Assembly (NCBI GenBank): GCA_019358945.1
Contig: JAHHIE010000007.1
Span: forward strand, 62,001-126,000
Reading direction: 5' to 3'
Source of the DNA: Stenomitos rutilans HA7619-LM2
GTDB taxonomy: Bacteria; Cyanobacteriota; Cyanobacteriia; Leptolyngbyales; Leptolyngbyaceae
Length of the DNA stretch: 64,000 nt
Below are positions 45,857-54,423 of this stretch, piece by piece. The notes under the pieces are model-generated. The model did no database searches and was not told the origin of the DNA. It was given only the letters and a program-made list of their open reading frames with translations. A program made the position numbers and the translations under genes. The stretch's first letter is position 1. The number at the start of each line of letters is the position of its first letter.

Positions 45857-47686
45857 ATGAGTAGTCACAGTGAGTCTGCTACCAAAGGAACCATCCTAGT
45901 TGTTGATGATGTGCCAGACAATTTGCGTGTCTTGTCGGCTCTACTCACTCACGAGGGATACACCGTGCGCAAGGTGCTCAACGGCAAACTGGCGCTCAAG
46001 GCAGTACAGGCAGCACCACCCGATTTGGTCTTGCTCGACATTCGCATGGCAGACATGGATGGGTATGAAGTGTGCCAGCAGCTAAAAGTCATGCCGCACA
46101 TGCGGGAGATTCCCATCATTTTTTTAAGCGCGCTGAATGGCGTTTTCGATAAGGTCAAAGCGTTTCAGGTGGGTGGCGCAGACTACATTGCCAAACCGTT
46201 TCACGTTGAAGAAGTGCTGGCCCGCGTTGAGCATCAATTGACCATTCAAACTCTGCAACGGCAGCTTTACCAATACAGTCTTGACCTGGAAGCCCAGGTG
46301 GCAACGCGAACGGCTCAACTACAACTGGCATTCGATTTTGAAGCAACGCTCAAACGGATTACGGATCGCGTCCGCGATAGCCTGGATGAAACCCAAATTT
46401 TGCAAGTGGCGGTACAGGAGCTTGCGATCGCGGTTGATGTCAGAAGCTGTAATGCCGCGCTCTACGATCTGGAGCAGCATTCTGCCACCGTGCAGTATGA
46501 ATACGCGGCTTCGCTTACCCCCATACAGGGGCGAGTGCTCAACATGAACAACTTTACCGAGGGCTATCATCAACTCCTGCACGGGCAGTACTTTCAATTC
46601 TGTTCCTTGTTACCAAACTCACATCGGGGACGGGTCGTGATGCTGGCTTGCCCCATTGTGGATGATCAGCGTGTACTGGGCGACCTGTGGCTGGTAAACC
46701 CCAGTGAATATGCGTTCACCGAACAAGACATTCGCCTGGTGCAACAGGTGGCTAACCAGTGCGCGATCGCGCTCCGGCAGGCTCGTCTTTATCAAACTCT
46801 GCAAACTCAAGTCACTGAGCTAGAGCAACTAAACCATCTTAAGGATGATTTTCTCAGCACGGTTTCTCACGAGTTACGCACCCCGATGGCAAACATCAAA
46901 ATGGCGCTGCACATGCTCGAAATTAGCCTCAAAGCGGCTGATCCATCGCCCGCAACGGCTACTTCGATAGTGCCAGAAGTGCCGCAACCAGAAGACGTGG
47001 AGAAAAAGCCAAAGCCACGATCGAGCAACGTTGATCGCTACCTCAAAATTTTGCAAGATGAGTGCCAACGAGAAATTGACCTGATTACCGATTTGCTCGA
47101 CTTGAACCGTCTAGATGGTGACATCGAGCCGTTGATTTTGACTGCAGTTGCATTAGAACCCTGGGTGCAAAGCCTGACCAAGCCGTTTGTCGATCGCGCC
47201 CACAGCCAGCAGCAACGGTTGCAGTTCGACATCGCTCCTGACTTACCTCCACTGTTCACAGAACAGTCTTATCTGGAGCGAATTCTGGCTGAGCTGCTCA
47301 ATAATGCTTGTAAATATACGCCTACCGGAGAATCGATCGTTGTTGCAGCCAGCGTTGTCGCGGCAGAAGAGGCCGAGACGCCAAAAGCGATAGACACCCT
47401 TCACATCAGCGTCACCAATACTGGAGTTGAGATTCCACTTAGCGAACAGTCGCGCATCTTTGACAAGTTTTATCGCATTCCCAAGCATGATCCGTGGCAA
47501 CAGGGGGGCACTGGCTTAGGGTTGGCGCTGGTGAAAAAGCTCACAGAACGTCTTGGGGCAAGCCTTACAGTGGAAAGCATCAAGGGAAAAACGACCTTTA
47601 CAGTACAGATACCGCTCAGCAGTAGTACCGTGCCAGAACTACAGGATATCGATCGTCAGTCGTCCACATCAACCACGATAAATTGA
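45857..47686 (+). CDS. Receiver–GAF–histidine kinase hybrid
   Basis: 609-residue soluble kinase: N-terminal receiver (about 10-130; VVDDV, LVLLDIRMADMDG, KPFHVEEVLARV), short coiled coil, GAF-like domain (about 165-310; ILQVAVQELAIAVDVRSCNAALYD), HisKA (about 325-420; DDFLSTVSHELRTPMANIKMALHML) and HATPase (about 470-590; ELLNNACKYTP, GGTGLGLALVKKL). The HATPase N-box is intact. It carries a 35-residue Pro/Lys-rich insert inside the HisKA region. The receiver lets another kinase control it. No cognate regulator adjacent. Confidence 0.93.
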   Translation: MSSHSESATKGTILVVDDVPDNLRVLSALLTHEGYTVRKVLNGKLALKAVQAAPPDLVLLDIRMADMDGYEVCQQLKVMPHMREIPIIFLSALNGVFDKVKAFQVGGADYIAKPFHVEEVLARVEHQLTIQTLQRQLYQYSLDLEAQVATRTAQLQLAFDFEATLKRITDRVRDSLDETQILQVAVQELAIAVDVRSCNAALYDLEQHSATVQYEYAASLTPIQGRVLNMNNFTEGYHQLLHGQYFQFCSLLPNSHRGRVVMLACPIVDDQRVLGDLWLVNPSEYAFTEQDIRLVQQVANQCAIALRQARLYQTLQTQVTELEQLNHLKDDFLSTVSHELRTPMANIKMALHMLEISLKAADPSPATATSIVPEVPQPEDVEKKPKPRSSNVDRYLKILQDECQREIDLITDLLDLNRLDGDIEPLILTAVALEPWVQSLTKPFVDRAHSQQQRLQFDIAPDLPPLFTEQSYLERILAELLNNACKYTPTGESIVVAASVVAAEEAETPKAIDTLHISVTNTGVEIPLSEQSRIFDKFYRIPKHDPWQQGGTGLGLALVKKLTERLGASLTVESIKGKTTFTVQIPLSSSTVPELQDIDRQSSTSTTIN

Positions 47687-47758
47687 CCCGCTGTACGAAT
47701 GCGGTAGCAAAGCGCTTTAGGGGAAAACCCGCTGCATGGTAAAGACGATCGGCACCCA

Positions 47759-48613
47759 CTATTGGTTAGCGCTGAACGTATCACATTGCTTCATGCTGCC
47801 TGACTTCAAACCACGAGAAAACCACGAGACACGCTGTTCAGACGACCCGTGCGTAAAGGCTTCTGGCACTACATAGCCACTAGATTGCTTTTGCAAATAG
47901 TCATCACCAATCTGTGCGGCTGTATCCATCGCCCCTTTCACATCTTGCCCACTGATTAAGTTACGCTCAGCCGTGTAATGGCCCCAAATGCCTGCAAAAC
48001 AGTCGGCCTGAAGCTCAAGACGGACAGACAAACTATTTGCTGCTGCTTTGTTTGAGCGGGTTTGCAGTTGTCTGACTTTGGTAGAAATGCCGAGTTGGTT
48101 CTGGATGTGATGCCCCACTTCATGAGCGATCGCGTAAGCACGAGCAAAATCAGCATCCGCACCAGCCGTAGCCTGAATCTGCCGGAAGAAGCTCATATCT
48201 AAATACACTTTGTCATCGCCAGGGCAGTAAAACGGCCCAGTTGCCGCTTTGGCAAAACCGCAAGCCGAATTCACACTGTTGCTAAATAGAACCAACTTCG
48301 GTGGTTCATACGTTGAGCCTAACTGCTGCTTAAAGACGCGGCTCCACGTATCCTCCGTATCACCCAAAACCGCTTTCACAAAGTCTGAATCTCGATCTTG
48401 AATGGGTTTTCCCTGCTGCTGCGGTGCCGGGCCGACGTCTCCTCCTTGCATCAAACTTAGGATTTCTAAGGGATTCACCCCAAAGATCAAGCCTGCAATA
48501 ACCGCAATCACAACACCGCCAATGCTTGCACCACCAACCCCACCAGGAACTCGACCAGACCCACCGCGCGTATCTTCCACGTTGCCACTGCGGCGCATGT
48601 CGCTCCATTTCAT
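47759..48613 (-). CDS. Neutral zinc metallopeptidase (YpfJ/KPN_02809 family)
   Basis: 284-residue membrane-anchored peptidase. The Gly-rich N-terminus precedes one membrane helix (about 30-50; IGGVVIAVIAGLIFGV). The catalytic domain has HEVGHH (in AYAIAHEVGHHIQNQLG) and downstream ELQADCFAG supplying the third ligand. SACGFAKAATGPFYCPGDDKVYLD is diagnostic for this family (recalled). Substrate unknown. ATG at 48613. A long repeat region lies upstream. Confidence 0.93.
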   Translation of the reverse strand: MKWSDMRRSGNVEDTRGGSGRVPGGVGGASIGGVVIAVIAGLIFGVNPLEILSLMQGGDVGPAPQQQGKPIQDRDSDFVKAVLGDTEDTWSRVFKQQLGSTYEPPKLVLFSNSVNSACGFAKAATGPFYCPGDDKVYLDMSFFRQIQATAGADADFARAYAIAHEVGHHIQNQLGISTKVRQLQTRSNKAAANSLSVRLELQADCFAGIWGHYTAERNLISGQDVKGAMDTAAQIGDDYLQKQSSGYVVPEAFTHGSSEQRVSWFSRGLKSGSMKQCDTFSANQ

Positions 48614-48689
48614 AGCGTCTTCCCCGTGTTGTGTGTTTAAGCTGGCAAGCGGGCTGTGGCCTCTGGTTCAAATGCTACCAGAACCTTGA

Positions 48690-49027
48690 GAAACAAGACA
48701 ACTTTAGGGTGGGACGGATGGGGAGTAGGGAGCGGAGGGAGCAGGGCGCAAGGGATGCCGAAGGCAGAAGGCAGGCAGCAGACGGTAACGCTCCAGGCTT
48801 TTAGGTTCCAAACCTTTAACTGAACCTTCCGACCTTTAAGCTCCACCTTCCACCTTCCACCTTCCAACTTCTGACCTTTAAGCTCCACCCTTCGAGTTCC
48901 AATCTCCACCTTCCGACCTTTAAGCTCCACCCTTCGAGTTCAAACCTCCGCCTTCCGAGTTCAAAGCTCCACCCTTCGAGTTCAAAGCTCCACCCTTCGA
49001 GTTCAAAGCTCGACGTTTCAACCTTTA
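48690..49027. repeat. Long composite repeat tract (TTCGAGT/TCAAAGC/TCCACCC)
   Basis: After CCAACCTTCCACC-type units the tract settles into a 21-bp period (three heptamers: TCCACCC, TTCGAGT, TCAAAGC) with several near-perfect copies between about 48883 and 49013. On the minus strand one frame gives a repeating FELEGWS heptapeptide without a good start or ribosome binding site. It resembles a long tandemly repeated repetitive sequence of cyanobacteria. Probably non-coding. Confidence 0.75.
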
Positions 49028-49128
49028 ATACCAATTTGAATGAAAATGCGACACATCCTGTAGGGGCAAGGCATTGCCTTGCCCCTACCCACCGATTGAT
49101 CTGTAGCCGTCATTCTTTAAATCGGTAT
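49028..49128. mobile_element. MITE-like element with ATACCRATTT ends, copy 2
   Basis: 101 bp, the inverted near-identical copy of 32909-33010, running from ATACCAATTTGAAT to ATTTAAATCGGTAT-type ends (TTTAAATCGGTAT at 49116-49128). Central GTAGGGGCAAGGC palindrome conserved. Sits directly after the heptamer tract. Confidence 0.85.
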
Positions 49129-49139
49129 AAGCTCAATTT

Positions 49140-49258
49140 TCTAAACTCAAAACTTCTCCTCCCCTTGCTCCCTCTGCTCTCCCTGCCTCTCCTGCTCCCC
49201 TACCTCCCCTGCTCCCTCTGCTCCCTTGTCTCCCCCTACTTCCCTCTCCCGGTATTGC
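49140..49258. repeat. Pyrimidine-rich degenerate STRR tract
   Basis: CTCCCTCTGCTCTCCCTGCC-type units, nearly pure pyrimidine over about 110 bp, similar to the tract before the LivF-type gene at 10709-10798. No coding capacity; it lies upstream of the exported-protein gene at 49419. Confidence 0.65.
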
Positions 49259-49418
49259 CGAGATGAAAGCAAATCTTTCACAATAGAGCTATGAGCGATC
49301 CCTGAGCTTCAGGTCGCTCTGAACAACGGATTGTTCTATGAGCCTGGATATGGCTCCATCTACCGAATCAATTTCAGCTTTAACAGCAATCACAGCAAGA
49401 GGATACGGAGGTCTGCGT

Positions 49419-49991
49419 GTGAAGTGGCAATTAATAGGCTTGGGACTAAGCTTCACCATTTGCACTGCAATGCCTGCTCTGGCGGTGCAACCAGCGACAG
49501 TCGATGCAAGTGACAACGTGGCGTGGTCGAAGGTGGTCGAAAATCCCTTTGATGGCAAAATTGTGTACGATCGCAACTACAATCGGGGGTTTGTCTTTGT
49601 TAGCAGTTGGTCAAAGAACGGCATTGGCGTGACCTACAATCGCGTCGGGTCAAGACTCATTGGTTATGATGCTGGCTTTGGCTACTCTGGGTTTGGGTTT
49701 GGTCACCGTAGCAGAGGATTTGGGCTTGGTTTGGGGCTGTTTTCAAGCGGTGACCCGGTTTACCGCTATTACTTGACTGAAAGCGTGCCTGACTCGATCA
49801 GTTTGGCGATTGGGGGCAAGGTTTACACCTACACCAGTGGCCCTGTCTTACCCGAATTAGCCACTGCGCTTGCAACGGCCCCATCAGGAAACATTGCGAT
49901 CCGGCTCATTTGGAACGACGGCAAGACGAAGGATACAGAAATCGGCAAAGATACCGTTAAAGCCTGGAAGACGATTTTCCAACCTTCGTAA
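49419..49991 (+). CDS. Exported glycine-rich protein of unknown function
   Basis: 190-residue protein. The start is GTG at 49419, five bases after a strong GGAGG; ATG codons further upstream have no such site. Signal peptide KWQLIGLGLSFTICTAMPALA, then a mature domain with beta-strand texture (GKIVYDRNYNRGFVFVSSW), a Gly/Phe-rich segment (GFGYSGFGFGHRSRGFGLGL) and a C-terminal region with IAIRLIWNDGKTKDTEIGKDTVKAWKTI. No family recognised. Likely periplasmic or surface protein. Confidence 0.75.
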   Translation: MKWQLIGLGLSFTICTAMPALAVQPATVDASDNVAWSKVVENPFDGKIVYDRNYNRGFVFVSSWSKNGIGVTYNRVGSRLIGYDAGFGYSGFGFGHRSRGFGLGLGLFSSGDPVYRYYLTESVPDSISLAIGGKVYTYTSGPVLPELATALATAPSGNIAIRLIWNDGKTKDTEIGKDTVKAWKTIFQPS

Positions 49992-50155
49992 GTCGGTTAT
50001 CGTTCACCGATCGTGGATGTAGTGCGCTATTGTGCTCTCGTCCCAACCCGTTCGATGCGCATCACACACTAAACGCCGACCCACTGTGGGTCAAGCTTGG
50101 CAAGCGTAGTCATTACACTCACGGTGCGTTGGGTCTGGCAGTCACGCGTTTGTTC

Positions 50156-50305
50156 TCAGTTCACCAATGACCAAATTGAATAGATAAATTGCTCCTTGGC
50201 CTGCTGATAATCATCCCGCTGTTGTTCAAACCAAACTCGATCGTGATTGGCTTGCAGGTTCACCAAGCAATCTAATACTGATTGCCATTGCACGCGGTCA
50301 CTCAT
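50156..50305 (-). pseudogene. Truncated DUF2461 (TIGR02453-like) remnant
   Basis: A 49-codon ATG frame encodes VLDCLVNLQANHDRVWFEQQ followed by RDDYQQAKEQF, the N-terminal signature of DUF2461 proteins (L-x-x-N-N-x-R-x-W-F...Y). Normal members exceed 200 residues; here a stop follows at once and no continuation is found in other frames. Treat as a fragment, though a short expressed peptide cannot be excluded. Confidence 0.55.
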
Positions 50306-50456
50306 GGTTATTGCTTGTCATAGTGATTGCTCACAGAAGTCAAAGCTATTACTACCGTTTCCAACGAAGCAACGACAGCCATCATTCAGCTAGATTTACT
50401 ACGCTCGGCACTTAACCCACACCCATTCTCAAGGGACTGTGGCTTAGCCAAGCAAT

Positions 50457-50611
50457 AACCCTGCAATGAATGGCGCTGACTTAAGGACATGCTTCACCCT
50501 GGTCGCCCCCTAAATCCCTCAAATTTGGGGGACTCTGAGGTTTGGCTCCCCCAAACTTGGGGCGGGGGGCAGTTCGGATTGTTATTTCAGTGCCATTCAA
50601 CCCTGCAATGA
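50457..50611. mobile_element. MITE-like element flanked by 13-bp direct repeats
   Basis: AACCCTGCAATGA occurs at 50457-50469 and 50599-50611. Between them, 129 bp have inverted ends GAATGGCGCTGAC (left) and, reversed, GAATGGCACTGAA (right), with an interior CAAATTTGGGGG/CCCCCAAACTTGGGG hairpin. Direct repeats outside inverted ends are the mark of insertion. No ORF. Family not identified. Confidence 0.65.
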
Positions 50612-50789
50612 TTCACTCATTCTAAAGATCGTGCCTTAGATTCAGTTGCATATTTGTAATCTACTACCGAGACGCAGAAACCCTAGAAACCAACCTTTGC
50701 GGCTTATACGCCTCTGCGATCGTTTTTAATTCAACAAATCAGACGCTTGACAAACTATACTAAGTGGTTTAGTTTAGCTACAGAGTTTA

Positions 50790-50804
50790 ACTAAACGGTT
50801 TAGT
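50790..50804. promoter_or_regulatory. Operator-like palindrome upstream of the DevBCA-like operon
   Basis: ACTAAAC-G-GTTTAGT is a perfect 15-bp dyad 27 bp before the devB start. A further half-site GTTTAGT lies at 50767-50773, pairing with AACTAAAC at 50789-50796. TTGACA at 50747-50752 may be the -35 box, so a bound repressor would cover the start of transcription. The TAAAC/GTTTA dyad is typical of TetR-family operators (inference). No TetR gene is nearby. Confidence 0.6.
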
Positions 50805-50831
50805 CAACTTAAGTTAATTAGGAAAACTGTC

Positions 50832-52019
50832 ATGATAGAGAGTGGCATGATCGATGCAGGCCGTAAGCGCTTGCCGCCCTTGAAGCTACTGCTAATCGCT
50901 GCTATCAGCGTCTCAGGCGGAGTGGGTGCTTATACAGTTTGGCGATCGCACGTTTCGGCTCAAGCCGCCAAGACAGAGCAGGTCGTTCCCAGTGTGCATG
51001 CCGTCACGGCATTAGGCTATTTAGAGCCGCGTGGCAAAGTGATCAAACTTTCAGCGCCGAGTGCGTCGGGTGGCATGAGCCGTGTTGATCGCCTTCTGGT
51101 TAAACAGGGCGATGTCGTCAAAGCGGGGCAAGTGATTGCCAGTTTGGATAATCACGATCGCCTTCAGGCCGCCCTCATAGAAGCGCAAGAGCAAGTGAAC
51201 GTTGCCCAGGCAAATCTAGCCGTGGTAAAAGCAGGAGCAAAGCGCGGTGAGGTGAACGCGCAACAAGCCGAGATTGTCCGCCTTGAAGCCCAGCGTCAGG
51301 GCGATGCGCAAGCGCAAGCTGCCACTGTAGATCGACTGCGGGCAGAACTGCAAAACGCTCAGGCTGAGGTACAACGGTATGAGTCACTCTATCAAGCTGG
51401 TGCCACCTCAGCTTCTCAGCGAGATAGTAAGGTCTTAACACAGGCAACCGCCCAACGGAGCCTACAAGAAGCGCAGGCAGTGCTACAGCGCATTCAAACC
51501 ACTCGATCGCCCGAACTCATCTCTGCCAAAGCCACTCTCGATCGCATTGCGGAAGTGCGTCCGGTGGATATTGCTGCATCACAGGCACAGGTAAATCAGG
51601 CGATCGCGGCAGTGCAAAAAGCCAAAGCTGAACTGGATTTATCAGTGGTGCGATCGCCTCAAGATGGGACGGTGCTGGAGATTTATACGCGTCCTGGTGA
51701 ACTGGTTTCTAACGATGGCATTGTAGAATTAGGGCGCACAAGCCAGATGACGGCGCTATTAGAGGTTTACGAGACCGATATTGGCAACGTGAAAACCGGG
51801 CAAGCCGTTAAACTCTATGCCGATAGTCGCCCGGAGGCACTCTCCGGCAAGGTCATAGAAGTGGGTGTGAAAGTGAAGCGCCAGAACGTGGTGAATTCAG
51901 ATACCTCCAGCAATATTGATGCCCGCATTGTTGAAGTGCGGGTGCAACTGGATGCCGCCTCTGAGCCAAAAGTAGCTGGGCTAACCAACCTGCAAGTGAC
52001 GGGAGAAATTCAGCTATGA
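50832..52019 (+). CDS. devB: DevB-like membrane fusion protein
   Basis: 395-residue HlyD/MFP-family periplasmic adaptor. An N-terminal membrane helix (about 17-37) is followed by the split lipoyl domain (GDVVKAGQVIASLDNHDRLQ ... VRSPQDGTVLEIYTRPGELV), a long coiled-coil hairpin rich in Ala/Gln (about 105-255) and the beta-barrel. It should link the DevC/DevA pump to TolC. Family members in Anabaena export heterocyst glycolipids; non-heterocystous strains carry paralogues of unknown cargo. Its TGA overlaps the devC ATG (ATGA). AGGA precedes the start. Confidence 0.92.
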   Translation: MIESGMIDAGRKRLPPLKLLLIAAISVSGGVGAYTVWRSHVSAQAAKTEQVVPSVHAVTALGYLEPRGKVIKLSAPSASGGMSRVDRLLVKQGDVVKAGQVIASLDNHDRLQAALIEAQEQVNVAQANLAVVKAGAKRGEVNAQQAEIVRLEAQRQGDAQAQAATVDRLRAELQNAQAEVQRYESLYQAGATSASQRDSKVLTQATAQRSLQEAQAVLQRIQTTRSPELISAKATLDRIAEVRPVDIAASQAQVNQAIAAVQKAKAELDLSVVRSPQDGTVLEIYTRPGELVSNDGIVELGRTSQMTALLEVYETDIGNVKTGQAVKLYADSRPEALSGKVIEVGVKVKRQNVVNSDTSSNIDARIVEVRVQLDAASEPKVAGLTNLQVTGEIQL

Positions 52020-53248
52020 CGCTCACCGCACCAAGGCAGGACGTAAAGCCAGCACCCCAAAAGTCTTCACCCAACCGTCATCTGTGGCAACGCTGGCAAG
52101 ACCGCACACCGCTGGGCTGGCTGCAATTGAAAAAGAACAAAGCGCGATTGGCGGTTGCCGTTGCTGGTATTGGGTTTGCCGATCTGTTGATGTTTGCTCA
52201 ATTGGGCATTCAGGCGGCGCTGTTTGATAGTAATACCCTGCTCAATCGCGGTGTGGCTGCCGATATTGTGATTCGCAGCGCTCAGTATCGAGATTTGGGC
52301 GTTGCGAATACGTTTCCGCGTCGTCGTTTGTACCAGATTCAAGCCGTAGAGGGAGTGGCATCGGTTGAGCCACTGTATATTGCCACCAAAGTGTGGAAGA
52401 ACCCACAGACCCGTCGCAAGACGCAGCTTACCCTGGTGGGTCAGAGCCTCGATCGCCCCGCGTTTGATGTGCCTGAAATCAATCAAAACCTTGGCAAGCT
52501 CAAGCAGCCAGATACCTTCTTATTCGATCGCTTAGCCAGAGGCGACTATCAAGAAATCATTGCTCAAGCCGAAACCGGGCAACCGATTAAAGCTGAAATT
52601 GAGCGACGTAGCATTCGAGTCGTGGGGCTATTTTCGCTTGGTGCCTCCTTTGCCAGCGATGGCACGCTGATTACGAGTCAGGAAAATTTCTTGCGGTTCT
52701 TCCCTGAACGCGGTGCTGGGCAAGTCACACTAGGGCTAGTGAAACTCAAACCAGATGCTGATCCACAGCAAGTATTAACCCAGATCAAAGCGATGTTGCC
52801 ACCCGATGCGATCGCCTCTACCAAACAAGAATTTGTTGCCATCGAGCAAGCCTATTGGCAAAAAACAACGCCGATCGGCATTGTGTTCTCCTTTGGTACC
52901 GTGATGGCTTTTGTTGTCGGCACGGTTATTGTCTTTCAGATTCTTTCCACCGATGTGAATGAACATCTCGGCGAGTACGCCACCTTCAAAGCGATGGGCT
53001 ACCGCGATCGCTATCTGCTCCTGATTGTGTTTGAAGAAGCGGTTATTCTCGCCATGTTGGGCTTCTTCCCAGGCTTGGGACTGGCACTCGCACAGTATGC
53101 CCTACTCCGGAGTGCAGCGTCTCTCCCAATCGCTATGACCCTTGGTCGCTTGGCTTTTGTCTTTTTGCTCACCCTGCTGATGTGTACGGCCTCTGGCATG
53201 ATTGCCACGCGCAAAGTGCAGTCGGCTGATCCTGCCGATATTTTTTAA
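52016..53248 (+). CDS. devC: DevC-like ABC exporter permease
   Basis: 410-residue MacB/FtsX-type permease of the DevC family: four membrane helices (about 47-67, 295-320, 335-375 and 375-398) with a large periplasmic domain between the first two. Characteristic pieces are WLQLKKNKARLAVAVAGIGFADLLMF and GEYATFKAMGYRDRYLLLIV. Coupled to devB by a 4-bp overlap and followed by devA after 31 bp, giving a complete exporter. Confidence 0.93.
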   Translation: MTLTAPRQDVKPAPQKSSPNRHLWQRWQDRTPLGWLQLKKNKARLAVAVAGIGFADLLMFAQLGIQAALFDSNTLLNRGVAADIVIRSAQYRDLGVANTFPRRRLYQIQAVEGVASVEPLYIATKVWKNPQTRRKTQLTLVGQSLDRPAFDVPEINQNLGKLKQPDTFLFDRLARGDYQEIIAQAETGQPIKAEIERRSIRVVGLFSLGASFASDGTLITSQENFLRFFPERGAGQVTLGLVKLKPDADPQQVLTQIKAMLPPDAIASTKQEFVAIEQAYWQKTTPIGIVFSFGTVMAFVVGTVIVFQILSTDVNEHLGEYATFKAMGYRDRYLLLIVFEEAVILAMLGFFPGLGLALAQYALLRSAASLPIAMTLGRLAFVFLLTLLMCTASGMIATRKVQSADPADIF

Positions 53249-53279
53249 GAGCCAATCTTTTCTCAGGAGGAGAATGCAT

Positions 53280-53999
53280 ATGGTTTTAACCACTGACAGC
53301 AAGCCCTCGACAGCAGTTAACCCCGCGATCGCTGTTGAAAAGCTGGATCACGTCTTCGGCAAAGGTGAACTCCGCAAGCAAGTGCTGTTTGACATTAATC
53401 TGACCCTTGCTGCGGGTGAAATTGTGATTCTCACAGGCCCTTCCGGTTCAGGAAAGACGACCTTACTGTCACTCATGGGTGGCTTGCGATCGCCTCAATC
53501 CGGCAGTCTCCGCATCCTGAATACAGAATTGGTAGGAGCCGCAAAGACCGTTGCCGTGGAAGCGCGTCGCTCGTGTGGTTACATCTTCCAGGCGCACAAT
53601 TTGCATAGCAGCCTGACTGCTGAAGAAAACGTGATGATGGGCTTAGAAGTACACGGTCTTTACTCACGCACCGAACGACGCGATCGTGCCTTGGAAATGT
53701 TGGCTCTGGTGGGTTTAGAGGAGCGGACGCAGTACTATCCTGAAAACCTGTCGGGCGGACAAAAGCAACGGGTAGCGATCGCGCGTGCCCTCGTCAGCCA
53801 TCCCAGCATTGTGCTGGCCGATGAACCCACCGCTGCCCTAGATAAACAATCGGGGCGTGATGTGGTGGATCTGATGCACAACCTCGCTAAGGATCAGGGC
53901 TGCACGATTCTGATGGTGACACACGATAATCGGATTCTCGATGTGGCCGATCGCATTATCTATATGGAAGATGGAAAACTGGTGAACGCTCCCGCATAG
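53280..53999 (+). CDS. devA: DevA-like ABC exporter ATPase
   Basis: 239-residue MacB-type ATPase: Walker A GPSGSGKTT, signature LSGGQKQRVAIARAL, Walker B IVLADEPTAALD and H-loop MVTHD. FGKGELRKQVLFDINL is typical of the DevA family. AGGAGG at 53265-53270 fits ATG at 53280 with nine-base spacing better than ATG at 53274 (three bases). Last gene of the operon; a HicB-like relic follows on the opposite strand. Confidence 0.94.
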   Translation: MVLTTDSKPSTAVNPAIAVEKLDHVFGKGELRKQVLFDINLTLAAGEIVILTGPSGSGKTTLLSLMGGLRSPQSGSLRILNTELVGAAKTVAVEARRSCGYIFQAHNLHSSLTAEENVMMGLEVHGLYSRTERRDRALEMLALVGLEERTQYYPENLSGGQKQRVAIARALVSHPSIVLADEPTAALDKQSGRDVVDLMHNLAKDQGCTILMVTHDNRILDVADRIIYMEDGKLVNAPA

Positions 54000-54026
54000 T
54001 CCCGCCCGTAAGTGAAGATTCGGGTA

Positions 54027-54215
54027 ATGGGTGGAGACGACGAATTAGCTTAGGGCGGTTTTGTGCGTTGGGATAATGACAATGAACAGCATCGCGTACT
54101 TGTTCTCGTAGCTCTGCACTGCTGTCAGCCTGCGTAAAAATGATTCGCCCATTGCTCTTACTACGTAGCCATCTTCAGGATCGTCTTCTATCAGGAGAAT
54201 GATTATCTCCCACAC
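54027..54215 (-). pseudogene. Frameshifted HicB-like antitoxin-type gene
   Basis: From a GTG at 54215 the frame reads EIIILLIEDDPEDGYVVRAMGES; near 54141-54144 one base is missing, and the continuation in another frame reads IIFTQADSSAELREQVRDAV then HCHYPNAQNRPKLIRRLH. Together these match the small cyanobacterial HicB-like family often mis-annotated as 2-oxoisovalerate dehydrogenase E1 beta (recalled). No HicA partner seen. The 3' end runs toward devA without the usual terminus. A disabled antitoxin-like relic. Confidence 0.6.
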
Positions 54216-54423
54216 CCTTCTTCCAATTCCCTCACCTCTCCCTGCGTATCGGATCATCTGGCAGTTCATTCGTGCGCTGCGATCGCCGCTCTTACAATGC
54301 GATAACTCTAGAATAAGTTGGAATCGGACTTCCAGAAACAATGGCGTACAGCATATCAGGATCGAGGTCAGCGCCATTTTGCCAAATCAGCATGCCTAGA
54401 GTGCCGATACAGAATCAGGATGG
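54216..54423. other. Region between the HicB-like relic and the transposase derivative
   Basis: About 200 bp containing HIP1-type GCGATCGC (54279-54287 region) and no recognisable gene. The left end of the IS1182-like derivative should lie here or just inside the next feature, but I cannot identify its inverted repeat. Confidence 0.3.

Larger units (their letters stand above)
49992..50831. other. Long relic- and repeat-bearing gap before the DevBCA-like operon
   Basis: Contains a DUF2461 remnant (50156-50305), a repeat element with 13-bp direct repeats (50457-50611), a TTGACA box (50747-50752) and the operator-like palindrome at 50790-50804, all entered separately. The rest (49992-50155, 50306-50456) shows no recognisable gene. 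Confidence 0.6.

Noticed and set aside
48816-49034. 72-residue minus-strand frame with FELEGWS repeats
   Set aside because: Entirely produced by the 21-bp DNA repeat; no start signal.
54045-54377. 110-residue frame with a response-regulator-like IEDDPEDG segment
   Set aside because: The continuation in another frame fits a HicB-like protein, not a receiver.
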